Source: Bacillota bacterium
GTDB taxonomy: Bacteria > Bacillota > UBA4882 > UBA8346
Direction: 5' to 3'
Assembly (NCBI GenBank): GCA_023392595.1
Contig: JAEVYU010000042.1
Location: 1 to 17,736, forward strand
Length of the DNA: 17,736 nucleotides
Shown here: one piece after another, positions 6,277 through 13,584 of the stretch
Numbering within the stretch: the first letter of the stretch is position 1
Layout: each line of letters starts with the position of its first letter
Position numbers and translations under genes: made by a program
Notes under the pieces: generated by a model
The model's input: the letters and a program-made list of their open reading frames with translations, nothing else
Database searches by the model: none
What the model was told of the DNA's origin: nothing

Positions 6277-7073
6277 TTATCTTCTTCCCCAATTCTTTTC
6301 AATGGTCTGCCAGAATTTCGGATTTTCAAATCCTAAACGCCAGATGCAGCTCCCGGAGAGTTTATACTTTTTGACCAGATTGATCTTCGTTTGCAGGGTC
6401 GCGTAGTTTCAAACCAAATTTCTCCGGACGCCGGAAGAATCCAAATAAACATAATAGGGTTCTTGATAGGTATCACTCCATTTAGATAACCTCTGACGGC
6501 GGCATCATACAGGATCTTGCGGGAGGGTTTTGAAAAACCGCCCGGCTGGCCCGCCGGCCAGTCATAACCATAAGTAGCTATGCCAAGACAGATTTGCGAA
6601 GGCTTAAAACCTTGATTAATGGCGGTGGAGATATTTTGTTCCACCCATGTGAACGGGGCGATGGGCCCCGGGGGGCTTCCTACCTGTCTATAGTCATAAC
6701 ACATAATGGTTACGTTATCGACAAAATGGGCTAAGGCACCGTAATCGTATACCCTAGACATTTCCACCGGAACATTCACATGAGGTAAAACCGACATATA
6801 GGTTTCTTTCTTCATCTTTTTCAATTGGCCAAATAAGATTTGCATGAATAAGGTCATTTTATCCCGGTAAACGCTGAAATCCTGATGATCGTCGGTACCA
6901 TAAAGGGTATATTTTATTGATGATTTTGTTGTGGGCTTTTAAGGAAGGGAGGGAGTCAAGCCGCCGGGATCATTCATATAAAATCTGCCCACTCCGGGAC
7001 GGCCGATACGGCAGCTCAAGGGGATGATGGCTAATAGGAATACTATCCAAAGAAAATATTTTCTTAGGGTCAA
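6277..7073 (-). pseudogene. GH18-type glycoside hydrolase lipoprotein, several frameshifts and catalytic part missing
   Basis: The gene begins at TTG 7073 with GAAAGGA upstream and a lipoprotein signal (FLWIVFLLAIIPLSC). That frame stops at 6939. The next frame continues with SLKAHNKIINKIYPYG, YRDKMTLFMQILFG, YDYGALAHFVDNVTIMCYDY and ICLGIATYGYDWP, the second half of a GH18 barrel. Near 6450 the frame breaks again. The remaining family C-terminus (KINLVKKYKLSG..IWRLGFENPKFWQTI) continues in another frame to the stop at 6277-6279. The DxxDxDxE catalytic strand is absent, so there was an internal deletion as well. In spore formers GH18 enzymes of the SleL/YaaH type degrade cortex. Confidence 0.7.
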
Positions 7074-7226
7074 TTTTAAGATCCTTTCTCGATCTTTATA
7101 GTAACTTCCAGCATTATTTTGGAGTATTTCGGCATGTAAAATTCAGGGAATTATCTGACTGTCCTATATAATATTGGTGGTAACTTCCTCATATATTTGA
7201 GTCAGAGTTATGTTTGGAGGTAAGGT

Positions 7227-8621
7227 TTGAAAGTCCTTATTATCAAACGAAAGATATTTTTGTTGATATTATTGGGAAGCATGGCTGGTTTGGGATTTTG
7301 GTTCAGCCGTATTTCAAAGCTCCAAACAGTTTTTGCTCCTCAAACAAAAGAGGTCGCCATCGTAGTCGATGATTTTGGCGGGTATGCCGGAGGAATCGCG
7401 GAAATGATGACCCTACCCTATACACTAACCTTTGCGATAATGCCGTTTGAAGAATTCTCATACCAACAAGCCGAACAAGCGATGAAAAAAGGTTTTGAGA
7501 TCATCATACATATGCCTTTTGAAGCCGTTAACGCCGATCCCCGCTGGTATGGCAAGAAGTATATCTCCGCCAATTCCACGCCGGCTGAGATTAAAAAGCT
7601 GATTGATGAAGCTTTTCAAGTTTTACCCATGGCGGTTGGGTTAAGTAATCATATGGGCTCCAAAGCAACCGCCGATCCCAAAGTAATGACGGAAGTATTT
7701 AAAATATTAGAGCAAAGAAACAGTTTCTACTTGGACAGCCGAACTACCCTGACCGCTTCGCCTGCGCCAGTCATCGCCAATAACTTAAGTTTGCCTTATA
7801 CCGAGCGGGATGTGTTTTTAGATAACATCAATTCCGCCAGTGAAATACGCCATCAATTGAAGAAATTGATGGAACGGGCCAAGGCCAAAGGGATGGCGGT
7901 AGGAATCGGCCATGTCGGCCAAACCGGGACCACCTTAGCCGCAGTACTCCGCAAAGAACTCCCCAAATATGAAAAAGAAGGCTTTCATTTTGTACCGCTT
8001 TCGGAACTGGTTTACACCCGTGTTCCGAATCGATCCCACAAAAACAAGAACATTGTCATTGGGATTGATCCCGGTCACGGGGGTATTGATTCCGGGACCA
8101 AATTCGGGAATATGCTTGAGAAGGATCTGAATTTAAAATTCAGTAAGACACTGGTGAAAGGATTAGAAAAAAGAGGGTACAGAGTCGTGTTGACCCGAGA
8201 GGAAGATCAACTTTTAACACCCTATGCCCGTTATACCTATAAAAATCACCCTTATAAACTGGATGATTTTTGTTGCCGGATTCAAAAGCTGGAAGCGGCA
8301 GGGACTTCGGCCATCGTAAGTATTCATGCTAATTGGAGCAAATTGGCTTATCATCGGGGACCTATTGTATATTATCCCGCCCATTCCCCGGTGGCTCAAA
8401 AAATGGCCCAGCATGTCCAGGAGCATCTCAATCAGGTCCAACCATACCGCAAATTACCGAAACCCAGCGATTATTATTTATTGTGTGAGGCGGAAGTCCC
8501 AAGTATTTTGGTGGAATTAGGTTTCTTTTCAAATAGGGAAGAACGTCAGTTATTACAAGATGCTGGTTATCTGGAACGATTAAAATCCGCCATTATTGAC
8601 GGTTTGGCAGAGACTCTTTAG
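7227..8621 (+). CDS. fusion of divergent polysaccharide deacetylase and N-acetylmuramoyl-L-alanine amidase (464 aa)
   Basis: The start is TTG 7227, 6 bases after GGAGG. Residues 8-28 are a membrane anchor or uncleaved signal, so the enzyme acts outside the membrane. Residues about 42-265 match the divergent polysaccharide deacetylase family (YibQ type): AIVVDDFGG (Asp48-Asp49), IIIHMPFEA (His95), LSNHMGSKAT (His142), YLDSRT and GIGHVG (His229). Residues 276-462 are an Amidase_3 domain with all zinc and catalytic residues: GIDPGHGG (His284), LEKDLNL (Glu298), SIHAN (His367) and ILVELGFFSN (Glu430). The amidase cuts stem peptides from muramic acid. Pairing this with a deacetylase-like domain mirrors CwlD plus PdaA, which together make muramic-delta-lactam in spore cortex, although the PdaA deacetylase is of a different subfamily. 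The gene stands alone, with a possible TATAAT at 7167-7172. Confidence 0.85.
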   Translation: MKVLIIKRKIFLLILLGSMAGLGFWFSRISKLQTVFAPQTKEVAIVVDDFGGYAGGIAEMMTLPYTLTFAIMPFEEFSYQQAEQAMKKGFEIIIHMPFEAVNADPRWYGKKYISANSTPAEIKKLIDEAFQVLPMAVGLSNHMGSKATADPKVMTEVFKILEQRNSFYLDSRTTLTASPAPVIANNLSLPYTERDVFLDNINSASEIRHQLKKLMERAKAKGMAVGIGHVGQTGTTLAAVLRKELPKYEKEGFHFVPLSELVYTRVPNRSHKNKNIVIGIDPGHGGIDSGTKFGNMLEKDLNLKFSKTLVKGLEKRGYRVVLTREEDQLLTPYARYTYKNHPYKLDDFCCRIQKLEAAGTSAIVSIHANWSKLAYHRGPIVYYPAHSPVAQKMAQHVQEHLNQVQPYRKLPKPSDYYLLCEAEVPSILVELGFFSNREERQLLQDAGYLERLKSAIIDGLAETL

Positions 8622-8890
8622 TTATTTACTACTGTATGCCTTTGAACTTGGTAAGTAATGACTTCCAACCTATTGATTTGGGCTCGTCGTATTATTAACC
8701 AATTTACGAAGAAACAAGCCAATTGATTTCGACCTAAAGAAGGGTGGGTCAAATAAATAAAAGGTTTTAAAATCCGTCCCATCCGTTTAATCCGTCGCCT
8801 TCTCGAAAAGAAGGCGAGTAATCTTGGTTCAGACAGTGTTTTAGGCAACATGGATACTACATTTTTTCGATGGTCTTTACTAAGCTTCCG
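8622..8890. other. gene-free stretch
   Basis: I find no gene here. It holds three imperfect copies of ATCCGT at about 8772-8795 and a 7-base inverted repeat CGCCTTC/GAAGGCG (8796-8802 and 8810-8816) without a T-run. Confidence 0.4.
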
Positions 8891-9043
8891 CTATTTCCTT
8901 TTCTCCGTTCTTCCCACCAAATAATCGATACTGACCTTAAAAAAATCAGCAAACTCAATCAATGCATCTATTTTTGGCTCTCTCGTCCCGGTTTCATAAC
9001 GGCTAATCGTTGCTTTTTCTTGAATGTGTGTATTTAATTTATT
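8891..9043 (-). pseudogene. XRE-type HTH regulator remnant (C-terminal half)
   Basis: Reading the minus strand from about 9040 to the TAG at 8891-8893 gives an HTH fragment: EKATISRYETGTREPKIDAL, then IEFADFFKVSIDYLVGRTEKRK. This is the recognition helix and second half of a Cro/C1-type domain. The first helices and the start codon are missing or degraded. It is divergent from the third composite repeat (9145), as the intact XRE gene is from copy 2. Confidence 0.7.
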
Positions 9044-9144
9044 TTATCAGACTTCATGACAAGCTACAAGTAATCAACTTATCATAATCACAAAGATATT
9101 CGTCGATTTACCCTTTTCTCTTTAAACTTTTAACTTTATAAATC

Positions 9145-9595
9145 AAGGAGGTCCTCCTCATGCTCGACGATACCAGCGGCGGCATTTATCAATTCATCTT
9201 CGAGCGCTTAATCCAGATTCATGACGAAATCGTCTTCCATGACCCGGAATACCGGAAACTCGGGGAAGAGCCGCAACAACTCATGAAAGAACTGAATGAA
9301 GAGTTAACTCAGGCAGGTCAAGAAAGGTTGGATCGCTTCGATTGTCCCGGACAGAACAGAGAAAGGCCAGGATGAGTTGATATACAGCCAGGCACTGATG
9401 GACGGGATTTTGTGCGCGCATATGCGCGGGGATATTGGGTGGCCTTGATTGGGCGGGGAGTGGAGAAGATCAAAGTGTGATCGACTCACCCATTAGCGAC
9501 CTGGGCGGCAGGAGTCCATTAATTGTCATGCCCCTCTCTTTGACTGATGGCGGGGTATGAATGTTGAAGAGAGGGGCAGGTCGGAGGATGCAGCA
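9145..9595 (+). repeat. composite dispersed repeat, copy 3
   Basis: Homologous to copies 1 and 2 from AAGGAGGTCCTCC onward. After GTGTGA at 9480 it carries the tail TCGACTCACC.. / GGCAGGAGTCC, then a perfect 10-base pair CCCCTCTCTT (9531-9540) and AAGAGAGGGG (9567-9576), then CAGGTCGGAGGATGCAGCA. The CGCGTCT hairpin of copies 1 and 4 is absent here. Copy 3 alone has the 14-base palindrome CGCGCATATGCGCG (9415-9428) inside the gene part. Confidence 0.85.
9160..9480 (+). pseudogene. repeat-borne small gene, copy 3: frameshifted and interrupted
   Basis: The N-terminal frame (ATG 9160, 71 aa) is intact up to LDRFD and again ends in a short junk tail. One base fewer than copies 1 and 2 at GATTGTCCC (about 9343) puts the second half in yet another frame. 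The GQDELIYSQALMDGILC region is recognisable, but a GC-rich palindromic insertion at 9415-9428 replaces the bases coding for FGY and shifts the frame. The final GRGVEKIKV and stop at 9480 are preserved in sequence. The ribosome site is GGAGG at 9147. Confidence 0.6.
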
Positions 9596-9675
9596 TAATG
9601 AAGCTTTTTTAATTGAGCGGATTCAAGATTGTTTTTTGGATGGTTTTTGTGATAAAAGCCGTGATAAAACGATCC

Positions 9676-9739
9676 CCCCTCCCTTTCACGAAAATTTAGC
9701 AGCTTGGCATCATAAGATGCCGGCAGTCGAAGGGAGGGG
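9676..9739. repeat. nested-hairpin module, copy a
   Basis: An outer 10-base perfect pair CCCCTCCCTT (9676-9685)/AAGGGAGGGG (9730-9739) encloses an inner 6-base stem GGCATC (9706-9711), loop ATAA, GATGCC (9716-9721). It is nearly identical to 17411-17475, including the unpaired AATTTAGCAGCTT. It has no T-run, so it is not a normal terminator. Confidence 0.8.
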
Positions 9740-9749
9740 AGCAGCACCC

Positions 9750-9905
9750 AGGGATTATTCATTACGGTATTTTCCATTCCAGCTGGTATAGTCATCTCTT
9801 TTACTTGTTTATACGGGACCGTCCGTTTTTTTGGAGTTGCAATCGGACCTCCTATCTTCGGAATGGCGGAAAAAATCTCCAAACCACCAATCTTTTTTAC
9901 GACTG
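9750..9905 (-). pseudogene. unrecognised coding remnant
   Basis: The minus strand is open here and reads as natural protein: VVKKIGGLEIFSAIPKIGG, then PIATPKKRTVPYKQVKEMTI, then PAGMENTVMNN. It runs straight into the hairpin module at 9739, which supplies unrelated codons, so the module appears to have truncated a gene. I do not recognise the family. There is no convincing start codon. Confidence 0.3.
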
Positions 9906-9989
9906 CGGGGCTTTCTATTCTTTACGGATTTGATTTTGCTGGTAATCAATTTTTATGGGTTCAAAAATATAGGATTTATAAAATTAAAA

Positions 9990-10013
9990 AAGAGAAGTTG
10001 CCCTCTCTTGCAT
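9990..10013 (-). terminator. probable terminator on the minus strand
   Basis: On the minus strand AAGAGA, an 8-base loop and TCTCTT are followed by a T-run (plus-strand A-run at about 9984-9991). It lies 8 bases beyond the stop of the remnant at 10021, which supports that remnant having been a real gene. Confidence 0.5.
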
Positions 10014-10020
10014 TAGCCAA

Positions 10021-10130
10021 TTAATTCTGGAGATTATTGATTGCTTGATCCAGCCACTTGATTGTTTAACCGCATTTTGTTCCGAAATCGACAATTCATT
10101 CAGCAGGTAGCTGCTTGCTGCCCCGTCCGG
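10021..10130 (-). pseudogene. 3' remnant of a small unrecognised gene
   Basis: The minus strand reads AASSYLLNELSISEQNAVKQ, and after one frameshift IKWLDQAINNLQN and a TAA at 10021-10023. Helical, charged and ending before a terminator, it looks like the tail of a small soluble Firmicutes protein. The N-terminus is not recoverable. I cannot name the family. Confidence 0.4.
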
Positions 10131-10502
10131 CCATTAAAAAACGCTTCCAACATTCCCCTGGCTTAAATTATTGGCATTTGTGTTTCCTGATTGGCCAAAT
10201 GGCGTTATCCAGCCGAAGTTTTAATACCACTATCCGGAGTCTTACTTTTTTTGCACTATTGGTGGCTTTTACCGAATATTTCTTTCACCGCCACCTCTCA
10301 AGTCCCTGTCTTCATTAACCATTACGTTGGTTTTTATAAAAGAGTAGCATTTTGCCAATATGAATAAACTTATTCTTTGCCAGGACAAAAGAGGAATAAA
10401 ACCATCTTAGGCCGGAACTAAAAACTAAATACAAATCCTGAATAATCTGAAGATTGATGGATAACCTAAAATAAACTTGATTTTATATCTAGAGGTGAGC
10501 CT
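10131..10502. other. gene-free stretch upstream of the coat operon
   Basis: I see no gene on either strand. It contains the leader of the gene at 10503, AT-rich from about 10420; no sigma factor motif can be assigned with confidence. Confidence 0.4.
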
Positions 10503-10805
10503 ATGACTTCAGAAAGGATAAATGAACAAAGTACAAGACAACAGGATATTCCCCAAAGTATGTCTCAAATTAATACGCCACAATCGCAACCAAGCGAACG
10601 CATGCGTCCGCTTGCTTTCCATGAAACCATGGAAATTCACGAATTGCTCAACTTTCAGACTGTCTCGATGGTTAAGTCCAAATTGGCATCAGGACTGGTT
10701 TTTGATCAGGATTTAAAGGTCTTGCTGGAAAAGAACGTCCAGCAGTCGATGATCGCCGTTAAACAGCTGGAAAGCTTGTACCGAGCGGCACCGCAATTAC
10801 AGTAA
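10503..10805 (+). CDS. small spore coat-type protein, partner of CotF (100 aa)
   Basis: The start is ATG 10503 after AGAGGTGA. The first 40 residues are Gln/Ser-rich and probably disordered. Residues 38-98 form two helices: FHETMEIHELLNFQTVSMVK, then SGLVFDQDLKVLLEKNVQQS, then IAVKQLESLY. The same pattern appears in the 70-aa protein at 12393 (HEALELHEIIRSEL, LGLVKDPDIK, QDVIRQYQDLY). In spore formers such proteins are encoded next to CotF-domain proteins and are annotated as coat proteins. It is the first gene of a run with 14- and minus-1-base spacings that also holds an alcohol dehydrogenase. Sporulation-specific expression is likely but not visible. Confidence 0.65.
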   Translation: MTSERINEQSTRQQDIPQSMSQINTPQSQPSERMRPLAFHETMEIHELLNFQTVSMVKSKLASGLVFDQDLKVLLEKNVQQSMIAVKQLESLYRAAPQLQ

Positions 10806-10819
10806 CGGAGAGTGAGACA

Positions 10820-11203
10820 ATGAAGAATGATTATTTGGATGTAGCAAATGCGGTGGGAATGCCGGAAATAACCGATTCTACCATAGCGATGGACTTATTA
10901 ATGGATGCAAAAAATGCCATCAAAAATTACGCTTTAGCCTTAACTGAGGCTAATAATTTCCAAGTAAGGACTACATTGATAGGTCAACTTCAAAGCGCCA
11001 TTACCTTCTGGGGTGAAACAGCCGATCTGATGATGGCCAAAGGTTGGTTTCATCCTCGCGATTTAAGTCATCAGTCCCATGTGGATATCCGCTCGGCAGA
11101 AGCGGCCCAGATGATAGCCAGTTTGGAGCTCTTTCCAGGGAACACCAATAGATTAGGAATGTTTCCTACAGAATTAAACAGCAACAGGAAGGAGTTATCA
11201 TAA
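10820..11203 (+). CDS. CotF-domain spore coat protein (127 aa)
   Basis: ATG 10820 follows GGAGAGTGAG. Residues 22-105 show the CotF-type ferritin-like helical domain: IAMDLLMDAKNAIKNYALAL, VRTTLIGQLQSAITFWGETA and KGWFHPRDL. Two residues after the last helix pair comes the W.xP motif seen also in the proteins at 12617 and 13014. The last 20 residues extend past the domain. Its TAA overlaps the ATG of the dehydrogenase by one base (TAATG), so translation of the two is probably coupled. The protein should be a structural coat component with no enzymatic residues. Confidence 0.75.
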   Translation: MKNDYLDVANAVGMPEITDSTIAMDLLMDAKNAIKNYALALTEANNFQVRTTLIGQLQSAITFWGETADLMMAKGWFHPRDLSHQSHVDIRSAEAAQMIASLELFPGNTNRLGMFPTELNSNRKELS

Positions 11204-12348
11204 TGCAAGCTGTTACTTATCAAGGTATGAAAGATGTTAAGATCATGCAGGTGCCCGATCCTCAGATTGAAAAACCGGATGATATTATTGTCCGGATAAC
11301 TGCCAGCGCCATCTGTGGTTCTGATTTACACCTGATTCACAATATGATTCCAAACCTGCCCCAAGGTTACGTAATTGGTCATGAACCCTTGGGCATTGTC
11401 GAAGAATCCGGACCCGAAGTAATAAAAGTTAAAAAAGGGGACCGGGTAATCATTCCCTTCAATGTCAGTTGTGGAAAGTGCTGGTATTGTGAACATGATC
11501 TAACCAGTCAGTGCGACAATTCCAATCCACACGGTGAAAATGGGGGATTTTTCGGGTATTCGGAGACCTTCGGAGGTTATCCCGGTGGACAAGCCGAATT
11601 TATGAGGGTACCCTTTGGAAATTTCACTCCTTTCCGCATTCCGGATGACTCCGAAATTCCCGATGAAAAACTGGTGCTGATTGCCGATGCCATGTCTACT
11701 GCCTACTGGTCGGTAGATAATGCCGGGATAAAAGAAGGGGATACCGTTATCGTCCTCGGCTGTGGGCCGGTAGGATTATTGGCCCAAAAATTTACCTGGC
11801 TCAAGGGCGCAAAAAGGGTCATTGCCGTCGATTATATCGATTATCGTTTAGAGCACGCTAAACAGTATAATCATGTTGAGATAGTTAATTTCGAAGAGTA
11901 TGAAAATATTGGTGAATATTTAAAAGAAATCACCCATGGCGGTGCAGATGTAGTTTTAGATTGCGTAGGTATGGATGGTAAAATGACACCGTTGGAATTC
12001 CTAGCCAGTGGACTTAAACTCCAAGGAGGAGCTTTGGGATCATTGGTCATTGCCACCCAGGCTGTACGTAAAGGGGGGACCATCCAAGTCACTGGTGTAT
12101 TTGGCGCCAGATATAACGGTTTCCCGCTGGGCGATATCTTTAATCGTAATGTTACCGTCAAGACTGGGCAGGCACCAGTCATCCCTTATATGCCTTACCT
12201 TTATGACCTAATTGCATCGGGAAAGGTCGATCCCGGCGATGTGGTTACCCATACTTTGCCGCTGGAACAAGCTGAATACGGTTATAGAGCATTTGATACC
12301 AAAATCGACGATTGTATTAAAGTTGTCCTCAAACCGCAATTACATTGA
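11203..12348 (+). CDS. zinc-dependent medium-chain alcohol dehydrogenase (381 aa)
   Basis: A full-length MDR enzyme of the formaldehyde-dehydrogenase-like subgroup. Catalytic zinc ligands are Cys38 (AICGSDLHL), His60 and Glu61 (GHEPLG). Structural zinc is bound by Cys90, Cys93, Cys96 and Cys104 (SCGKCWYCEHDLTSQC). The NAD(P) Rossmann motif is VIVLGCGPVGLLAQ, about residues 183-196. GGFFGYSETFGGYPGGQAE is typical of this subgroup. It oxidises an alcohol or aldehyde adduct; the substrate cannot be told. GGAAGGAG upstream and the one-base overlap with the CotF gene put it in the coat operon, which suggests it is made in the mother cell or works with the coat. No truncation or missing ligand. Confidence 0.85.
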   Translation: MQAVTYQGMKDVKIMQVPDPQIEKPDDIIVRITASAICGSDLHLIHNMIPNLPQGYVIGHEPLGIVEESGPEVIKVKKGDRVIIPFNVSCGKCWYCEHDLTSQCDNSNPHGENGGFFGYSETFGGYPGGQAEFMRVPFGNFTPFRIPDDSEIPDEKLVLIADAMSTAYWSVDNAGIKEGDTVIVLGCGPVGLLAQKFTWLKGAKRVIAVDYIDYRLEHAKQYNHVEIVNFEEYENIGEYLKEITHGGADVVLDCVGMDGKMTPLEFLASGLKLQGGALGSLVIATQAVRKGGTIQVTGVFGARYNGFPLGDIFNRNVTVKTGQAPVIPYMPYLYDLIASGKVDPGDVVTHTLPLEQAEYGYRAFDTKIDDCIKVVLKPQLH

Positions 12349-12392
12349 TTAATGATTTGCCCCAGAGTTTTGGGGATACGGAGGTTATAAAA

Positions 12393-12605
12393 ATGAAACA
12401 AGAAATGTGGTTAGCTCCTCATGAGGCTCTAGAACTACATGAGATCATACGCAGCGAATTAACGGTTGTGACAAAACTTCAAGCCAGTTTGGGGTTGGTA
12501 AAGGACCCGGACATAAAAACATTTATGCAAACCACTTTACAAACCAAGCAGGATGTTATTCGCCAATATCAAGATTTATATAACAGTAAAACGCAACGAC
12601 ATTAG
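12393..12605 (+). CDS. small coat-type protein, CotF partner (70 aa)
   Basis: I start this at ATG 12393 because GGAGG lies just upstream (12380-12384); the open frame back to 12345 has no ribosome site. The product (MKQEMWLAPHEALELHEIIR, then KLQASLGLVKDPDIKTFMQT, then KQDVIRQYQDLY) parallels residues 38-98 of the protein at 10503 without its Gln/Ser-rich leader. It is followed after 11 bases by a CotF-domain gene, repeating the two-gene order at 10503-11203. Confidence 0.65.
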   Translation: MKQEMWLAPHEALELHEIIRSELTVVTKLQASLGLVKDPDIKTFMQTTLQTKQDVIRQYQDLYNSKTQRH

Positions 12606-12616
12606 GGGGGATTAAC

Positions 12617-12901
12617 ATGGGAATTCTAGATATGTTGCTGAGTAATAGTGCCCTAGACGATCGTATAATTACATCCGATATGCTGAAAGACTCTAAATTT
12701 GGTGTAATTTCACTGGCTAATGCCCTAACCGAAACAGCCGATCAAGATTTACGACAGCTTTTAACAAATCAATTACTTACCTCAGTACAACAACATCATC
12801 AGTTATCAGACCTTGTAAATGAGAAGGATTGGTATAAACCATTTCTTGCGCCACAAGAACAACTCCATGAAGACCTACAGATTGGTAAAAATTTAATTTA
12901 A
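12617..12901 (+). CDS. CotF-domain spore coat protein (94 aa)
   Basis: ATG 12617 after AGGGGGG. Residues 14-90 have the CotF helical pattern: DRIITSDMLKDSKFGVISLA, NALTETADQDLRQLLTNQLL, QQHHQLSDLVNEKDWYKPF and the PQEQL motif, which matches PEEQL in the protein at 13014. It is shorter than the copy at 10820. It is the last gene of the operon-like run and ends 60 bases before a bidirectional terminator. Confidence 0.75.
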   Translation: MGILDMLLSNSALDDRIITSDMLKDSKFGVISLANALTETADQDLRQLLTNQLLTSVQQHHQLSDLVNEKDWYKPFLAPQEQLHEDLQIGKNLI

Positions 12902-12963
12902 TAATTCAATGTAACAAAGGCTAAATATCAAGCCTATTCAACAGATGTCTATATCTATGAAAA

Positions 12964-12991
12964 AATAACCCTCATTGGGGTTATTCTTTTT
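12964..12991. terminator. bidirectional terminator between convergent coat genes
   Basis: AATAACCC (12964-12971), a 6-base loop, GGGTTATT (12978-12985), with a T-run on the plus side (12987-12991) and an A-run on the other side that serves as the T-run for the minus strand. It closes the run ending at 12901 and the convergent pair ending at 13014. Confidence 0.85.
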
Positions 12992-13013
12992 ATTATATTC
13001 CTTGTTTACTTTT

Positions 13014-13328
13014 TTATTGTTGTTCTTGAGCATGCTGCATAACGGAATCTGCATTTTGATAAGACATTTTAAGCTGTTCTTCTGGCGAGTTATAGGGATT
13101 TATCCAATTGCGTTTAACAGCTAAACCGATAAGTCCTTCATGAGCCACAAGGCTTTGATTAAGGTATTCATTAAAAAGACGGTGTACTTCAGGTGTTGTC
13201 GCTTGAAGCGCTGCTGCCAAATAAGCATTACATGATGCAGCTGCAGCACCAATAGCATTTAAAGTAATTGTTTGGTTGATTTCGGTTCCGGTGGCGTTTC
13301 CGAATAAACTATTCACTAAAGATGCCAT
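13014..13328 (-). CDS. CotF-type spore coat protein (104 aa)
   Basis: ATG 13328 with GGGGAGG upstream, one base after the stop of the preceding gene, so the two are translated together. Helical coat-type domain: EINQTITLNAIGAAAASCNA, then EVHRLFNEYLNQSLVAHEGL, then AVKRNWINPYNSPEEQLKMS. The W.xPY.SPEEQL segment is the CotF-family tail. This is the third CotF-like gene in 2.5 kb. The N-terminus MASLVNSLFGN resembles MGILDMLLSNS of the protein at 12617. Confidence 0.7.
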   Translation of the reverse strand: MASLVNSLFGNATGTEINQTITLNAIGAAAASCNAYLAAALQATTPEVHRLFNEYLNQSLVAHEGLIGLAVKRNWINPYNSPEEQLKMSYQNADSVMQHAQEQQ

Positions 13329-13329
13329 C

Positions 13330-13545
13330 TCAATGTACCTCCCCTGTAATACCTACATTTTCACTGATAAATTGTTGGAGACCGGTTATTCTGGTTTCAG
13401 TAGCAACGATACCGGATTCAGTAAGAGCCTTTAACTGCTCATCGGTAATGGTGCTTACTCCTGCTTTTGCTACAGCTAAAGCATTAGTTTCGGCTGCTAA
13501 TAGGGTGCCTAGAGAAAGAACTTCACCTGGGGTAAGTTGTCTCAA
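13330..13545 (-). CDS. small coat-type protein, partner of the CotF-like gene (71 aa)
   Basis: The start is TTG 13545, with AGGAGG (plus-strand CCTCCT 13554-13559) 8 bases upstream. Helical protein: LTPGEVLSLGTLLAAETNAL, then AKAGVSTITDEQLKALTESG, then TRITGLQQFISEN. The layout (short helical pair, then CotF-domain gene) is the same as in the two pairs on the plus strand, though the sequence is more diverged. It is the first gene of a two-gene unit. Confidence 0.6.
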   Translation of the reverse strand: MRQLTPGEVLSLGTLLAAETNALAVAKAGVSTITDEQLKALTESGIVATETRITGLQQFISENVGITGEVH

Positions 13546-13584
13546 GATATATTCCTCCTAATATTTTTTTATAAGTTTCCCCAA

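Noticed and set aside
1439..9595. A CRISPR array made of the recurring repeat
   Set aside because: The copies are 1.6-6 kb apart and hundreds of bases long, with a coding frame; there are no short regularly spaced repeats.
9676..9739. Nested hairpin as an ordinary Rho-independent terminator
   Set aside because: No T-run on either side and the loops are as conserved as the stems between the two copies.
9561..10318. Several 60-76 codon plus-strand frames in the gap before the coat genes
   Set aside because: No ribosome sites; they run through palindromic modules, and the minus-strand remnants explain the coding-like sequence better.
12345..12392. Earlier start for the 12393 coat gene overlapping the dehydrogenase stop
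   Set aside because: It would need a non-ATG codon without a ribosome site, while GGAGG sits directly before the ATG at 12393.
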